Shown piece after piece: positions 46,185 through 57,238 of a DNA stretch of 64,000 nucleotides; position 1 is the stretch's first letter; every line of letters begins with the position of its first letter. The translations under genes were made by a program, and so were the position numbers. The notes below the pieces were generated by a model. That model was not told the DNA's origin. It did no database searches and worked only from the letters and a program-made list of their open reading frames with translations. The DNA lies in NCBI GenBank assembly GCA_039881145.1, contig JAYKKI010000023.1:8923001-8987000 (forward strand), read 5' to 3'. The stretch comes from Druceiella hillmani. Lineage: Eukaryota; Arthropoda; Insecta; Lepidoptera; Hepialidae.

Positions 46185-46421
46185 ACTGTTTGTAGGTAAC
46201 GTTGGAAAATGCATGAAGAGTTTACATAATAGTATAGTGGTGGGTATCTTTTATAAGGCCTAGTTATAAGGGTCTCGAAAACATTTTTTAATAATTTTAT
46301 GTAGTACACCTTCAGGCATATACCTCACAATATGAGAAAAATATGTGCAATTTAGAAACCGACGCAACGGTTGTGAGAAAACTTTAACGGTGATTCTAGA
46401 CATCATAATTTGTGATATTCA

Positions 46422-46423
<2 letters not shown>

Positions 46424-46485
<62 letters not shown>

Positions 46486-46492
46486 GTGTGTG

Positions 46493-46548
<56 letters not shown>
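46424..46548. repeat. Compound (TA)n-(TG)n-(TA)n microsatellite
   Basis: Two long TA runs are separated by GTATGTATGTGTGTGTGTAT. At about 125 bases it is the longest tract in the window. Confidence 0.97.
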
Positions 46549-46550
<2 letters not shown>

Positions 46551-46711
46551 CCCCTTACTTAAGTATATTAGGTATTATTAAATATTTATTGCGTTAAAAA
46601 GTCCATACTAGTGATGACTTATGTTTAAAATAATATCACTTCAAACAAAATACGGAAACCTCGATGCGCAAATCAGGCCGGTACTTCGCCGGTTTTTTTA
46701 AACTTGAGAAC

Positions 46712-47337
46712 GGAAGCGTCACTCTCCAGTGGTACTAGCTAATTTTATTATAATCAGACAATAATTTTCTGTTATATTCCGAGAAAACTATAGCTGTAAA
46801 TGCCATCGGACTCCATTTAAGGTATTATATTGCGCATTGTCAGCTCACAGTAATCACAACGATCGCATGCAATTTAATTCAATGATCAAGTAAACTTTTC
46901 CATTGACTAGGTATTTACTAATACATGGTACGTCTCATCGTTTTTCTATCAAATAATAAAATACTCATCATTCATCTAATTTATACAGGTAACAAGACAG
47001 TTTATTAAAGTTGATTGGGGATAATAATAATTTAGTAAGACAAGATTATTTATATTAAGTTTATTTGTTTATAGGGTGCGTCCAAATAGCTTTTAGGCTT
47101 GTAGACATAATATATAATTATAGCCGATTATTATATTTATTTTTCATACCTAGTTCCCCATATTGCAATAATTTGGCTGTTACTTTATCTTCCTTTTAAA
47201 CCAGTTTTCATTCAAAAGGACAAAGATGAAAATAAAACAGAGATAGCTGTCAATGCCATTTCTGTTTTTGTATAATTTCAAAGTAGAATTGTACAATAGT
47301 AGGAAACCTAAGAAATTTTTCGAGTATACAATGCTAT
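46712..47337. other. A/T-rich spacer between two family A copies
   Basis: No gene or repeat identified. Confidence 0.5.
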
Positions 47338-47978
47338 TTAGGGTTCAATACCTAAAAAGGAAAACGGAACCCTTATAAGATTACTCATGTGCCTGTCTGA
47401 CCGTCGGTCAAAGTCGTTTTTCTGAGAAATCGCTTGACTTAGAAATTCTAATTTGGCACAATTATAAAGCATATTATACTCTATATACTTCAAAGGTAAC
47501 CCTCAAACATATCCATATGGAATTTTGGGGGGGAAATTAATTATTCATATAAAAGATTTTAAAATTCCATATTTGATGTGGGGTATCGTTTGAAAGGACT
47601 AGTTACAAGGATCTTAAAATAATTTTTTTGTAATATTTACATGGTCAAAAATATGTTGAAAAGTATGCAAACAAATATATCCTCCCTCCTCCTTAATTCC
47701 TAAAAATTATGAATAAAACATAGTTTTCAGAAACCTACGCAAAGATTATAGGAAAACTATAGCGATAATTCTGAATGAATAATTCTATGTAATATGTGCC
47801 ACGATTTTACGAGTGTGTAAATATATGGTGCGTATGTATAGGCAATATATTTACGTTATAAAAATTAATATTTGAAAATAATTTAATTGAAATACTATGT
47901 ACCATTAAAATATTATAAATACCTAGATGAGCACGGAAATCTTGCAGTGCGAGTTCTTCTCGTACTTGACAGGTTTTT
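47338..47978 (+). repeat. Family A, best-preserved full-length copy
   Basis: It starts ATTTAGGGTTCAATACCTAA then AAAGGAAAACGGAACCCTTA and TGCCTGTCTGACCGTCGGTC. GGGGTATCGTTTGAAAGGAC, AGAAACCTACGCAAAGATTA and ATATGGTGCGTATGTATAGG then CAATATATTTACGTTATAA follow. It ends GCACGGAAATCTTGCAGTGC then GAGTTCTTCTCGTACTTGAC, AGGTTTTT (47934-47976). About 640 bases, with no coding potential. It is useful as the reference for the family in this window. Confidence 0.78.
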
Positions 47979-48194
47979 ATAAATATATTTTACCAGTTTA
48001 GTGGCACGTTAAACAACATATAATCCCTTTACACGTTTTCTTCATAATTTTCACAGCAGCGTTTCAATCAAATTAATATTATTTTAAAATAATAATGAGT
48101 ATTATAGATATTCAACAGATCTACACACTCTTTGCACTATGAGATAGATGAAATAAAGAAGCCATGAACACAAAATTTACTGGATGGTCAAAAT

Positions 48195-48870
48195 ACAGGT
48201 AATAATTTCATGGAATAATTTAATATCGGCATAGCAAGTTAAAAAGATCCGAAAGTATATATTTATCTCCTAATTCAACCAACTTGGATTTTAGCAACGC
48301 CTTTTGTAAATGGGTAAAATCGTGCTTAACTATTTTCTATCAATATGGCATAGACGTGCACGGGTGGTTATTTTCGTGACATAATTCAATAACGGCACTG
48401 CGAGCCAAAAGGACCGAGATTAAATATTTATCGCCCAACCATTTTTTGTCAATATGGCATAGACGTGAACGGGTGGTTATTTTTGTGGCATAATTCAATA
48501 ACGGCACTGCGAGCCAAAAGGACCGAGACTAAATATTTATCGCCCAACCATCTTTTGTCAATATGGCATAGACGTGAACGAGTGGTTATTTTCATGGTAT
48601 AATTCAATAACGGCACTGCGAGCAAAAGGACCGAGACTAAATATTTAACGCCCGACCATTTTCTATCAATATGGCATAGACGTGAACGAGCGGTTATTTT
48701 CGTGACATAATTCAATGTCGGCACATTGAGCTAAAAGACCCGGGAGTCAATATTTATCGCCCAATCCAACTGAACTTAGAGTTTAGCAACGCTTTTGTGA
48801 GTAGATAAGATCGTACGTAACCATTTTCTATCAATATGGCATAAACGTGAACGTATGGTTATTTTCCATG
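48195..48870. repeat. Satellite-like array with 109-bp units nested in 165-bp units
   Basis: CAATATGGCATAGACGTGMA starts at 48341, 48450, 48559, 48667 and 48832, giving periods of 109, 109, 108 and 165. The longer unit includes an extra block (CTTAGAGTTTAGCAACGCTT, then TTGTGAGTAGATAAGATCGT) of about 56 bases. That block is also present before the first short unit. So the 165-bp form is ancestral and the short units arose by one deletion followed by amplification. The 91-codon minus-strand frame across it is not a gene, since 109 is not a multiple of three. Confidence 0.93.
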
Positions 48871-49021
48871 ACTGCGGATAGCTCACTATTCACGGAGCAT
48901 GATTTAAACCGACTTCACGAAGTACAATTATTATACGTTCATATTAAGTCTTGTGTAAATAGCTACATAATTCAAGCCCGTTTATAAGGCAATTCAGTAT
49001 CATTCTTATATGGAATAAACA

Positions 49022-49041
49022 TGTCTTGTCATAAGACAAGA
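49022..49041. repeat. 8-bp inverted repeat just before the YqaJ relic
   Basis: GTCTTGTC-ATAA-GACAAGAC, 25 bases before the first ATG of the relic. It might be a remnant of an element end. Confidence 0.8.
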
Positions 49042-49065
49042 CGTGATAATATAATAATATAAAAC

Positions 49066-49590
49066 ATGACCGCAAATTATACTAAATATCCTGCACTCAG
49101 AGAATTAGCAATACTTTTGCATATCAACATTGAGGAGTGTGGGTTATTCATTGATAACGAATTTGATTTTCTAGGGGTAACACCAGACGTTAAATACACA
49201 GACGGCATAGTAGAAATTAAGTGCCAATCGTTTAGCTTCAATTTGGATCCAGACGAAGCAACATAACAAAAAAACAAACGGGTTTTGGAAATACGAGTGT
49301 GATAAAATGAAAATTAATCAAAAGTATCTGTAGTTTTATTAAATACAAAGTCAGTTTCGTACCACTGACCACGACCTCAATCGGTTTGTGGTCTGGAGTA
49401 GTACTGGCAAAACGAAATAATAATTTATTGCGAAGAATGATCAATTCTGTAAAGACAGCATCGAACCACAAAACTCAAAAGTGTTCGCTTCCAGAATTGG
49501 TGGATTCTAGACTATTAAAATCAAGGAAATTAAGAGATCATTCATCACATTTCATCAGTGCTAAGCTTTTGAAAGTGAGAAACTAAAAAT
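49066..49590 (+). pseudogene. YqaJ / lambda-exonuclease-type nuclease domain, frameshifted relic
   Basis: The first frame (49066-49266) has CGLFIDNEFDFLGVTPD, then DGIVEIKC and NLDPDEAT. This is the YqaJ core: GLFID, LG(A/V)(S/T)PDG and the E-x-K of VEIKC, whose D, E and K bind metal and cut DNA. PDG is PDV here. The second frame continues with FWKYECDKMKINQ, IQSQF (49344 on) and NRFVVWS (49382-49399), matching the family's QIQGQL and FVVW blocks, but with two stops. A third frame ends with LPELVDSRLLKSRKLRD (49488 on), like the family's LLPEIVDPR..R. Nearly the whole domain is present in order, with two frameshifts. Such genes are numerous in lepidopteran genomes, probably mobile-element or viral in origin. 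Not functional as read. Confidence 0.82.
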
Positions 49591-50499
49591 GATAAAAAAA
49601 CTCGTATCAGATCATATGTTGTTATATCAAAGCCCCGACACTTTCAACATTTGTAACCATTGCTTCTTGTAATGTTTATTTTCAAAAGAACAAATAAATA
49701 TAAATGATTGTGTGGTTAACTAATTATACTATATTAAACTATATGAAGGTTTTTTTTGTAATAAATAAAACTAAATTTAAAACAAAGATGTTTGTACATA
49801 ATGTTTATATAGATAAATTAAATTGAAATTATTGAAAGTGACACTTCATCAGGTAAGTCTCTGATGGGGAATTAATGCAATCTCTACTCGTTTTGGACTT
49901 AGATATGCCATATGACGGTGTGAAAGGAAAAGAGTTACGAGGATAAGTGATGTTTAATAATTAGTACTTTAGCTATTTTTAATATTAATAATTATTATTA
50001 AAACGTGATAAAAATATATGGATTATAATCTAATATCTTTTTCCCTGTTTAGTTAGCCTCACATATGATAAAAATCTGTTTTTATTGGTATCACGAGAAC
50101 GCAGGGTTCAGTCGTCTGTGGTTTCCTCAAGGCTCATGGTATGAAAGATATAGACAAGTAGCCAATGTGTCCCTGCGATTACCTTATTTCTTTGTCTTTT
50201 ATTTTGTCGGCGATTTAAGACCATCGACATTATCATGAACTATTGCTACGTTAATAAACCCGCATGTGGTAGATAAAGTTATTGTACGCAGCCATTTGTA
50301 GGCAATGGATAAGATCTCAATTAAAACTGGAATAATATTAATAATTGTCATTATCGGATCGACGTAATTTTAGTAATACATAAAACTAGTTACCAAACAA
50401 ATAAAAAAACTCGTGTTTTCATTTTATTTATGATTCAACTTAAAGGATCAAGATTAGGCGCACGGTCTCTAGAGTTGTAACACATTATTACTCGGCGTC
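49591..50499. other. A/T-rich DNA, nothing recognised
   Basis: No gene or repeat identified. Confidence 0.5.
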
Positions 50500-50575
50500 A
50501 GTACGCGTGTATTAATAAGTTTTCCACTACCTACCTGTAAGGGAAGTGGGAAACTCATTAGTACGCGTGTATTAA
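50500..50575. mobile_element. Tiny snapback flanked by 16-bp direct repeats
   Basis: AGTACGCGTGTATTAA occurs at 50500-50515 and 50560-50575. Between them GTTTTCCACTACC and GGGAAGTGGGAAAC form an imperfect stem. The layout, direct repeats around a hairpin, mimics an insertion with a target duplication. It could also be a templated repair event. Confidence 0.55.
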
Positions 50576-51652
50576 CGATTTGTGTGTTCAGTGATTTTGT
50601 GTGCCTCAAAATTTTACGAATATCATCTATGTCATCAACTATAGTTTGAACACTGTAATCTAATTAGTAGCCGGATATCAATGCAAGCGATGGCAATTTC
50701 CAAAAAAAAAACAAGTACAAACTATTTATAATTTACCGTAAGGCAAAATACAGCAAGCACTACAATAAAATAGTTTGATATTTAAGACCATATTTTCAAT
50801 GTCAGTTTCTAAATTACAAATAAAAAAAACGATTTGATTAGAAAATAATGTAATAGCAAAATCAATAACCATATTGGAAGTGGAAAATTATTTTTTTTTT
50901 AAAATATCGCAATTTTAGAAGGAAAGACTGGGAAGTCGACTTAATATATTTCTTAAAAAAATAATATATGTATTGCTATTATTCTAGATATTCTATATTT
51001 TATTGATTACATGATAGCACTGAATAGGTAAAGGGAAATAATTATAAAACAACAAGTAATATATATGCTATATATATACAGCAGCTATATATATATATAT
51101 ATACAGAAGTATAGACACATTTATTACTTTCAGTTACAAGTTTTTAAATAATAACCAAATTTTTCTGACATTTGACGTAGTCTAGAGAAATAATTCTGAA
51201 ATTAATTTTGAAAAAAAATTTAAAAATATTAACAAAATGCGCATAACTCTCTATGCAGAATACGGTTAACAGCAGTTAACAGCAGCTATATAATATTTGA
51301 TCAACTGCTTCTGTTAGCGGATCAACCAGAGAATCGGCTATCAAATAAAACTATTTATTATATTTCATATTTTATTTATTTGAGGGTCCGTTTCATAATC
51401 TTTCTAAATAATATCTAATAGGTAAAGTCTAGTCAAAAAAAACAAATAAAAAAGGCTTCAAATAATTAATTTGAATAACTGCGAGAATCATTAATCTTGT
51501 TGCAAAATTCGGCCAAGAGTTTTCTAATTATACTATGCATATAACAAATTGTGTATTACTGTATGGATTAATAATATACATGCATTTCAAAATTTGTCCG
51601 AACTATTTCGAATCCAAAATAATATATATTTTATTTTAGATTTACCCAAAAT
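50576..51652. other. A/T-rich DNA, nothing recognised
   Basis: A short (TA)n run lies at 51086-51104 and a CAGTTAACAGCAG mini-duplication near 51270. No gene was seen. Confidence 0.5.
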
Positions 51653-51702
51653 AATATATATAATAATACAACTGACTCGCGAATTGTATTATTATATATA
51701 TT
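51653..51702. repeat. Perfect 19-bp A/T inverted repeat, 12-base loop
   Basis: AATATATATAATAATACAA and its exact reverse complement flank CTGACTCGCGAA. The non-A/T loop in an otherwise A/T stem is notable. Confidence 0.9.
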
Positions 51703-51736
51703 ACTTTGGTATTATGTTTGTACAACAAGTAGTTGT

Positions 51737-51838
51737 CACCTGCGATCGAAGTAACGATTCCCTCAGCACACATTCTAATAGATAACCCACCTGTGATCGA
51801 AGTAACGATTCCCTCAGCATACATCTTACTAGAGAACC
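51737..51838 (+). repeat. 51-bp tandem duplication that keeps frame
   Basis: CACCTGYGATCGAAGTAACG then ATTCCCTCAGCAYACAT occurs at 51737 and 51788. Because 51 is 17 codons, the 97-codon frame 51733-52026 reads a repeated IEVTIPSA.ILI.NP peptide. The opposite strand is open too. I do not recognise a protein and treat this as a repeat first. Confidence 0.85.
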
Positions 51839-53644
51839 CAAACAGGAATTCACTGGACTATTACTCATCTGGATACCGGTTATCCGCACACGTGCGTATG
51901 TCACTGCAGTTACAAACAATTTCTCACGCTGTCGCAATTCAAACAAAAGATCGACCAGAGTCTTTATTCATTGGTATCTGCCTAGAACTGAACTATGACA
52001 TAGTTAAGATTATTGATAAAATATGAGTAGGTAATTACAAACATAACAACGATTATTTCTAAATTCTATTTTTCTTCGATTATAAAAAAGATTGAGATAA
52101 AATTGCGTCAAATGGAAATGTACTGATGCCAGTTAATCTCATCTTGTCTTTACCAAGAAACGGCATTAATGGCATAGTAGCCGTTCTAGGTAAAATATAA
52201 GGAAATAATTCATTATTCAGTAACGCTTACTTTTATAGCCTCTTATTGAGCTAGCTAGAAACAGAAATGACGTAAGTCTGAATCAAATAATAATGCCCTA
52301 TCGTAAACCTGTCTTTTTTATCATGAACTTGAATCATGAAAATTTGCCATTTTTATTAAACGTGAGTACAAATATAATATAATTATTATAAAATGATTAC
52401 ACAAAAACGTCGAAATTTTTTTAATTAAAAATATAAAAATCAACCGAGTTTTTTTATAAGTCTCCAATTTACATGTATCACTTTCAGTATTGTTTACGTA
52501 TACCAACAAGATCGCCGAATTCGTTAGCATCGTAATTAGATGAGTCAATGGACTGTGAAACGATAAATCTCTATTAATTCGTCGATTATTGTCGTGGTAG
52601 AAACTCCAGGCTCCAGGCTTTGTAACAACTCAGACGTCAATAAGGCGAAACGGCGATTGGTCTTAAAATATCATTTCAATATTACTCTGTTGTAGGAAAA
52701 TATTTTGAGGTCTAGTAAACGCAATTTAATGAAACGAAAGACGTGCAGAATGGAAATACATACACAACTGATTTTATTATGTACGACAAATATTATAACA
52801 TATAGGATATAAAAAAAAACAAATGCATCTAAACAGATCTAATACAAATAAATGTTCACGAATGTAAAATTGGAATATTTTTTAAGAAAAACTTGTCATA
52901 TAACATACCAATCAATATTTACAACATTCCCCGGATCCTTGATGCGCGATTCCGCCTTTGAATGCCTTAATTTATCGTAAAACTTTATGTATTTCTCAAA
53001 ATGATTGAAATGTATTTAGATGAAATAAATTGCAAATAACAGCCACATAATGTTTTCATTTTTAACCAAGATCGTTATCAACTATAATTTGTACTGCTCA
53101 CGAACGTTCAATTTGGTCTGCTTTTTTAAAGGTTCGTAAAAAACATTTGTAATATTTCTAACATCCTGAAAAAAATTCAATATACATAGTTAATGATACT
53201 TTCTTAGTAATATTTCGTTACGTAACTAAAAAAATATGGTTCAAATTGAATTAAAAATTAAAAAAAAAAATGAGATGCACAAATCCAATGCTACCAGCGC
53301 AAGGATTAAGATGAGGCAACCGGCGACCCTGAAATTGATTGATAAACTCGTCCATAATTGTCTAACCATCATTTTAAATTATAAAAATCTGTATTTAAAT
53401 TCGTAATCGACGATTTTAAAAACCATGGATACAATTTTGGTTTTTAAAATTTTCCTTACCAATATTTCCTTCATTAATATTTACCAAGATGCAATATATG
53501 TGTCAAATAATTAAATTTGTTTGTTGAAAAATTTACATATTTACATACTAAAGGCCAATGATACATACTAAAGGACACATACTAAAGGCAAGATGGGTTG
53601 TTGTATCCTAGAAGCATAAGGCAATAGAATTTAAAAACGATGAA
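51839..53644. other. A/T-rich DNA, nothing recognised
   Basis: CAATTCAAACAAAAGATCG near 51936 continues the open frame noted above. Beyond 52026 no gene or repeat was identified. Triplicate ACATACTAAAGG words occur at 53540-53590. Confidence 0.45.
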
Positions 53645-54245
53645 ATAAACCGTACACATTTAGTCATTTATACACATTTAAGAGTAAACAGTATTTCTAT
53701 TGAACTATTTACAAACATAAATTTTTTACAACATAAATATATCGCTTACTACATCTTCCACAGGCGTAAATTCAAGGTACATACTTCAAAAATGATAATA
53801 TTTAGGACAATCGCTTTAGATTTCCTATAATTTTCTAGCCAAATTTTACAAAACCTGTTTTCTCACGATTTTTGATTCAGTAGTTTTGGAAATAATTCTC
53901 TGTTTTCACATATTTTTAGAGTATCTTTTGAAATATACAATTTACGAGAATATTATGAAAAAATGTTTTTGTATTTTTCGTAACAAGCTCTTTCAAATAT
54001 AGATAACCCGCATGCTACATTGAATTTTTAAAAAATTAGTATTTTATTTACCCTCTTTTTATTTTTTATATGGCTATTTTTAAAATGTTACCTAGGGAAA
54101 AATAGGTCGGTTAGTAAGATGTATCATTACGCCAAGTTTCAAGTTTCTACATCGCGTAGTTTCTGAGAAAATTGGATGTGACAAACGGACAGATAGACAC
54201 GTGAGTGACCTTATAAGGATTCAGTTTAAGGTATGGAACTCTATA
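53645..54245 (-). repeat. Family A, minus-strand copy
   Basis: It starts with AAACCGTACACATTTAGTCA then TTTATACACATTTAAGAG, which matches 12700-12735 in reverse order of the element. CTTCCACAGGCGTAAATTCA and TTGATTCAGTAGTTTTGGAA follow. The 5' end at 54110-54245 has GCCAAGTTTCAAG, GTAGTTTCTGAGAAAATTGG, ACGGACAGATAGACACG and AAGGATTCAGTTTAAGGTAT. The GGAACCC/TCGCACTTGG terminal block at the 3' end is missing. Confidence 0.7.
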
Positions 54246-54430
54246 AAATGAATACTTATAGATTAAAACTTTCAACTATGGATTAATTCTCCGTTGTTTA
54301 ACATTACATGATTTTATTTCGATTTTTAAAATGTCAAAATATTAATTACTTCGTTCGATTTATCATAAACTACCTGATGTGAATAAATGAAAATACTACA
54401 TCAACTAAAGAAAGCGTAACATAGCCTAAT
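54246..54430. other. A/T-rich DNA, nothing recognised
   Basis: No gene or repeat identified. Confidence 0.5.
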
Positions 54431-54495
54431 ATTCAATGTTACTACCACATTTCTCTACTTAGATATAAGAGAGAAATATGGTAGTAACATTGAAT
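54431..54495. repeat. 26-bp hairpin with one mismatch, 13-base loop
   Basis: ATTCAATGTTACTACCACAT then TTCTCT (54431-54456) pairs with 54470-54495 except at one base. The stem is long enough to form a pre-miRNA-like or siRNA-generating RNA if transcribed. I do not recognise it as a known insect miRNA. Confidence 0.88.
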
Positions 54496-55461
54496 AATAT
54501 CGAGATAAACTTTAAGTGCGATCGAAATAGTTTAGGAGATAACACGGAAGTAAACATGAGTGGCAAAAAGAGCTTAAACTTTATTAAATCGGTTTACGAA
54601 ACTTATCAACATTATTTTAACTTTAACAAATTTAATTTTAACAAATTTGCGCCATGATGCGTGATCCTTATTAAAACATTGAGATATGATTTGCTTTCTA
54701 TCCTATGACAATTTACAAGAACAAACTATTCGTTATTTACTGCAAGGAAATACAGTAACCAATAATAGCAAGTTACAAATTTGATTATTTATTACAAAAT
54801 TTTCAATTTCATTGCCCAATCAGCGGTAGCTATTTGCATCAGTTATTTCTCGAGGCATTACAAATGGGAGTTGTCTCGAAATATTCTCGCACCAATTTTA
54901 GGCCCCCGCTTTCGAGAAACATCAATTATTAAACTCCATTTAAACTTCGATACATAACTGGAAAAGTTTGTTTGAGAGAAATTTAATTTTACTCCTGGCC
55001 TATCGCAATTATAGCTAAACGCTTAGTCTAAGGACTTTCTCTTTAATGCGGTTTCCGAACTTAGATATATCTTCATTTATTATATGATTTTGACATAAAA
55101 CTATAATAATATATTTGAGAAAATTCTTCTACTATCTCAAGTGTGCATATATAGCCCATTATGATCTCATTAGATCACTAATAATATTTCATAAATAAGG
55201 AAAAATTACTGGCATGCCGCCACCGACCAAGTTGCAAGGACTTCTCCACTGAAATTGAACGAGAAAGGTGTGAGATCCTTATAAGTAAAGCCTCATTCAC
55301 CATCGCGTCTACTGATGAGTCACAATGTACGCTTAGTCAGATACTTAACTTCTCTGTTATAACATAAACGTAAATTATATTTGAAATGATGAAATCAGTA
55401 AAACTAAAAATGTCAAACAGATATCTTGTTATAAAGTAAGTTTTGAAATTTTTCTAGCCAT
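54496..55461. other. A/T-rich DNA with a mildly conserved-looking patch
   Basis: AAATTTAATTTTAACAAATT near 54628 is a short duplication. 54810-54930 is more balanced (CCAATCAGCGGTAGC, GGCCCCCGCTTTCGAGAAAC). No gene was recognised. Confidence 0.4.
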
Positions 55462-55523
55462 AAACTATCCACCAAATCGCTTAAATAAATACTATTTAAG
55501 CGATTTGGTGGCTTTATAGTTAT
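55462..55523. repeat. Perfect 19-bp inverted repeat, 5-base loop
   Basis: CCACCAAATCGCTTAAATA (55469-55487) and its exact reverse complement (55493-55511) flank AATAC. AACTAT outside the left arm and ATAGTT outside the right arm extend the pairing after a short bulge. Confidence 0.92.
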
Positions 55524-56333
55524 TAACATTGACGTTCACACATGTGACCGAGATCACATATACACAAGTATGACCGTCAGCATTCTCTCTCTAGCTCTTC
55601 TCTTAAATCTCTTACTTAACTCCCAGTAAGTCTCCGGTAGATTCTATTGCTTGTCATCAGCTTTGCTGAAGATATTGTAAAAAACATCCTAATAGTTTTT
55701 AATTCCGTCCCATCATTTCCAAGAAATTTCGAGGATAATATAAAGTAAGATTTCTTATTGCAAAGAGATATTACCAACAATTTCCAACAGCTTTCAATTG
55801 ATACCAACATGGTGTCACTAAAGTAGTGTTTCCAACGGCGTAGTGTACGATTATTTTTTTCAATTTAAAAACTATTAGAATAAAAGAAGGCAAGGAAAAG
55901 CAAGGAGACAGTCGCAGTTATTTTTGTGAAACGTCAATCATTGAAATAAAATAAAATTTTGTTTAACGATTAAACGACTCATTAGCACCTTACATTTGTT
56001 AAAAAAGGGTAGTGTTATTGAACTAGGATACATTCGGCTTTGAAATTATTTGAATACCTCTTGCAAATGTCAAATATATCGATCGAAAAGTTCGCGACAT
56101 CCCACTGATATGAATTTTGGAACTGATACAAACGTTCGTTGTCCCTCTTTAAAATAAGACCAAGACAGGAGCAATATGTGTATTTTTAGTTAAACTAGTT
56201 AAGTTTAAAGTAACTTTGGTAGAAACTGTCGCGCATTTGAGTACGATTGACTCCCCACATCTGCTTTCATGTTAAAGAGATACGCGTTGATTGCTATATT
56301 TAAACACCATAGACATATAAACTTATTGGTAGT

Positions 56334-56336
<3 letters not shown>
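55524..56336. other. Unassigned DNA, one weak minus-strand frame
   Basis: A 64-codon minus-strand frame (55616-55810) includes SSKFLGNDGTELKTIRMFF, which I do not recognise. Otherwise no feature was seen. Confidence 0.35.

Positions 56337-56378
<42 letters not shown>
56337..56378. repeat. (TA)n microsatellite
   Basis: About 21 TA units. Confidence 0.97.
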
Positions 56379-56381
<3 letters not shown>

Positions 56382-56639
56382 CAAGCAAACATTTTACTTT
56401 CTATCTAGTAGGAAGAATCGAACATATCGAAATAATCGAATCATAGCGTTACAGATACGCTACGACTTTACGTAGCGTTTCACTCAAAATACTCTTTTAA
56501 AAAAAACAACGAGAATGAAGCATATAACGAGAAAGTTGTGCAACAGACACACATAATTTAGCTCATGAAGTTAAATAATTTAGACAATCATGTAGGTACT
56601 ATTTTTTTCCATTTTACAATAGCCCAAACGCTAACAAAA

Positions 56640-56795
56640 CGCCGTACCGCCGATAATGAATGGCCACATTATGTCAGCGGGGATTAGTGTCGAAATGCAG
56701 TGCTCTGCTGCATGGCTGCCCGTATTGGAGTCAAGTACAACGAGCACCTACTCAGTGTGCACGAGAGGCCTCCACTGGTCTAGGGTTGTCAGAGT
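56640..56795. promoter_or_regulatory. GC-rich unique segment
   Basis: GCCGTACCGCCGATAATG, TGCTCTGCTGCATGGCTGCC and CACGAGAGGCCTCCACTGG form a sharply bounded block of balanced composition just before a (TA)n tract. No frame or repeat match was found. It may be a conserved element or a short exon. Confidence 0.28.
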
Positions 56796-56840
56796 AACGA
56801 GTTTTAAGACAGTTTAAAAAAAGTCCTTAATATATCGGGT

Positions 56841-56847
56841 ATGTATA

Positions 56848-56945
<98 letters not shown>
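56841..56945. repeat. Compound (TA)n microsatellite
   Basis: About 105 bases of TA units broken by GTATA, ACATA and a final GTATGTATGTTTG. Confidence 0.97.
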
Positions 56946-56946
<1 letters not shown>

Positions 56947-57238
56947 GTTTATAACTACCTCTGGAACAATCGTAACTAATATCATAAATGTGAAGTTTTT
57001 TTATTTGTTGCATATTAGCTCTTTAATCAATAATTTAATTACCAGATTATTACCAAAGTTTGATACATGTAGGATGTATAACGAACTAATGTAAGGAATC
57101 ATTTTCATCCTGGAAACACGCATAGTTCCTTAAGGAATGACAAAATAATCGTGGTGAGACGTTAGTTTGTATATTTAAAGGATACAGAAACTATTGAATA
57201 TATTTGGCGTTAATTTTGTAGAAATTCATTATTCACCA

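Larger units (their letters stand above)
45567..46711 (+). repeat. Family A copy expanded by (TA)n
   Basis: The 5' block is CCCTTTTTAGTATTTCATAC then AAAAACGGAACCTTTGTAAG. Internally, GTATCTTTTATAAGGCCTAG then TTATAAGGGTCTCG and AAACCGACGCAACGGTTGTG match 47585-47760. A 125-base (TA)n/(TG)n tract follows at 46424. The 3' end at 46652-46702 reads ACGGAAACCTCGATGCGCAA then CTTCGCCGGTTTTTTT. The copy is longer than its relatives because of the microsatellite and extra DNA at 45650-46200. Confidence 0.72.

Noticed and set aside
48449..48724. 91-codon minus-strand frame with internal peptide similarity
   Set aside because: It is read through 109-bp satellite units; 109 is not a multiple of three, so the resemblance comes from shifted readings of a repeat, not from a protein.
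54431..54495. Known insect microRNA
   Set aside because: The arms do not match the mature let-7, bantam, miR-1, miR-10, miR-iab-4, miR-279 or similar sequences I could recall.
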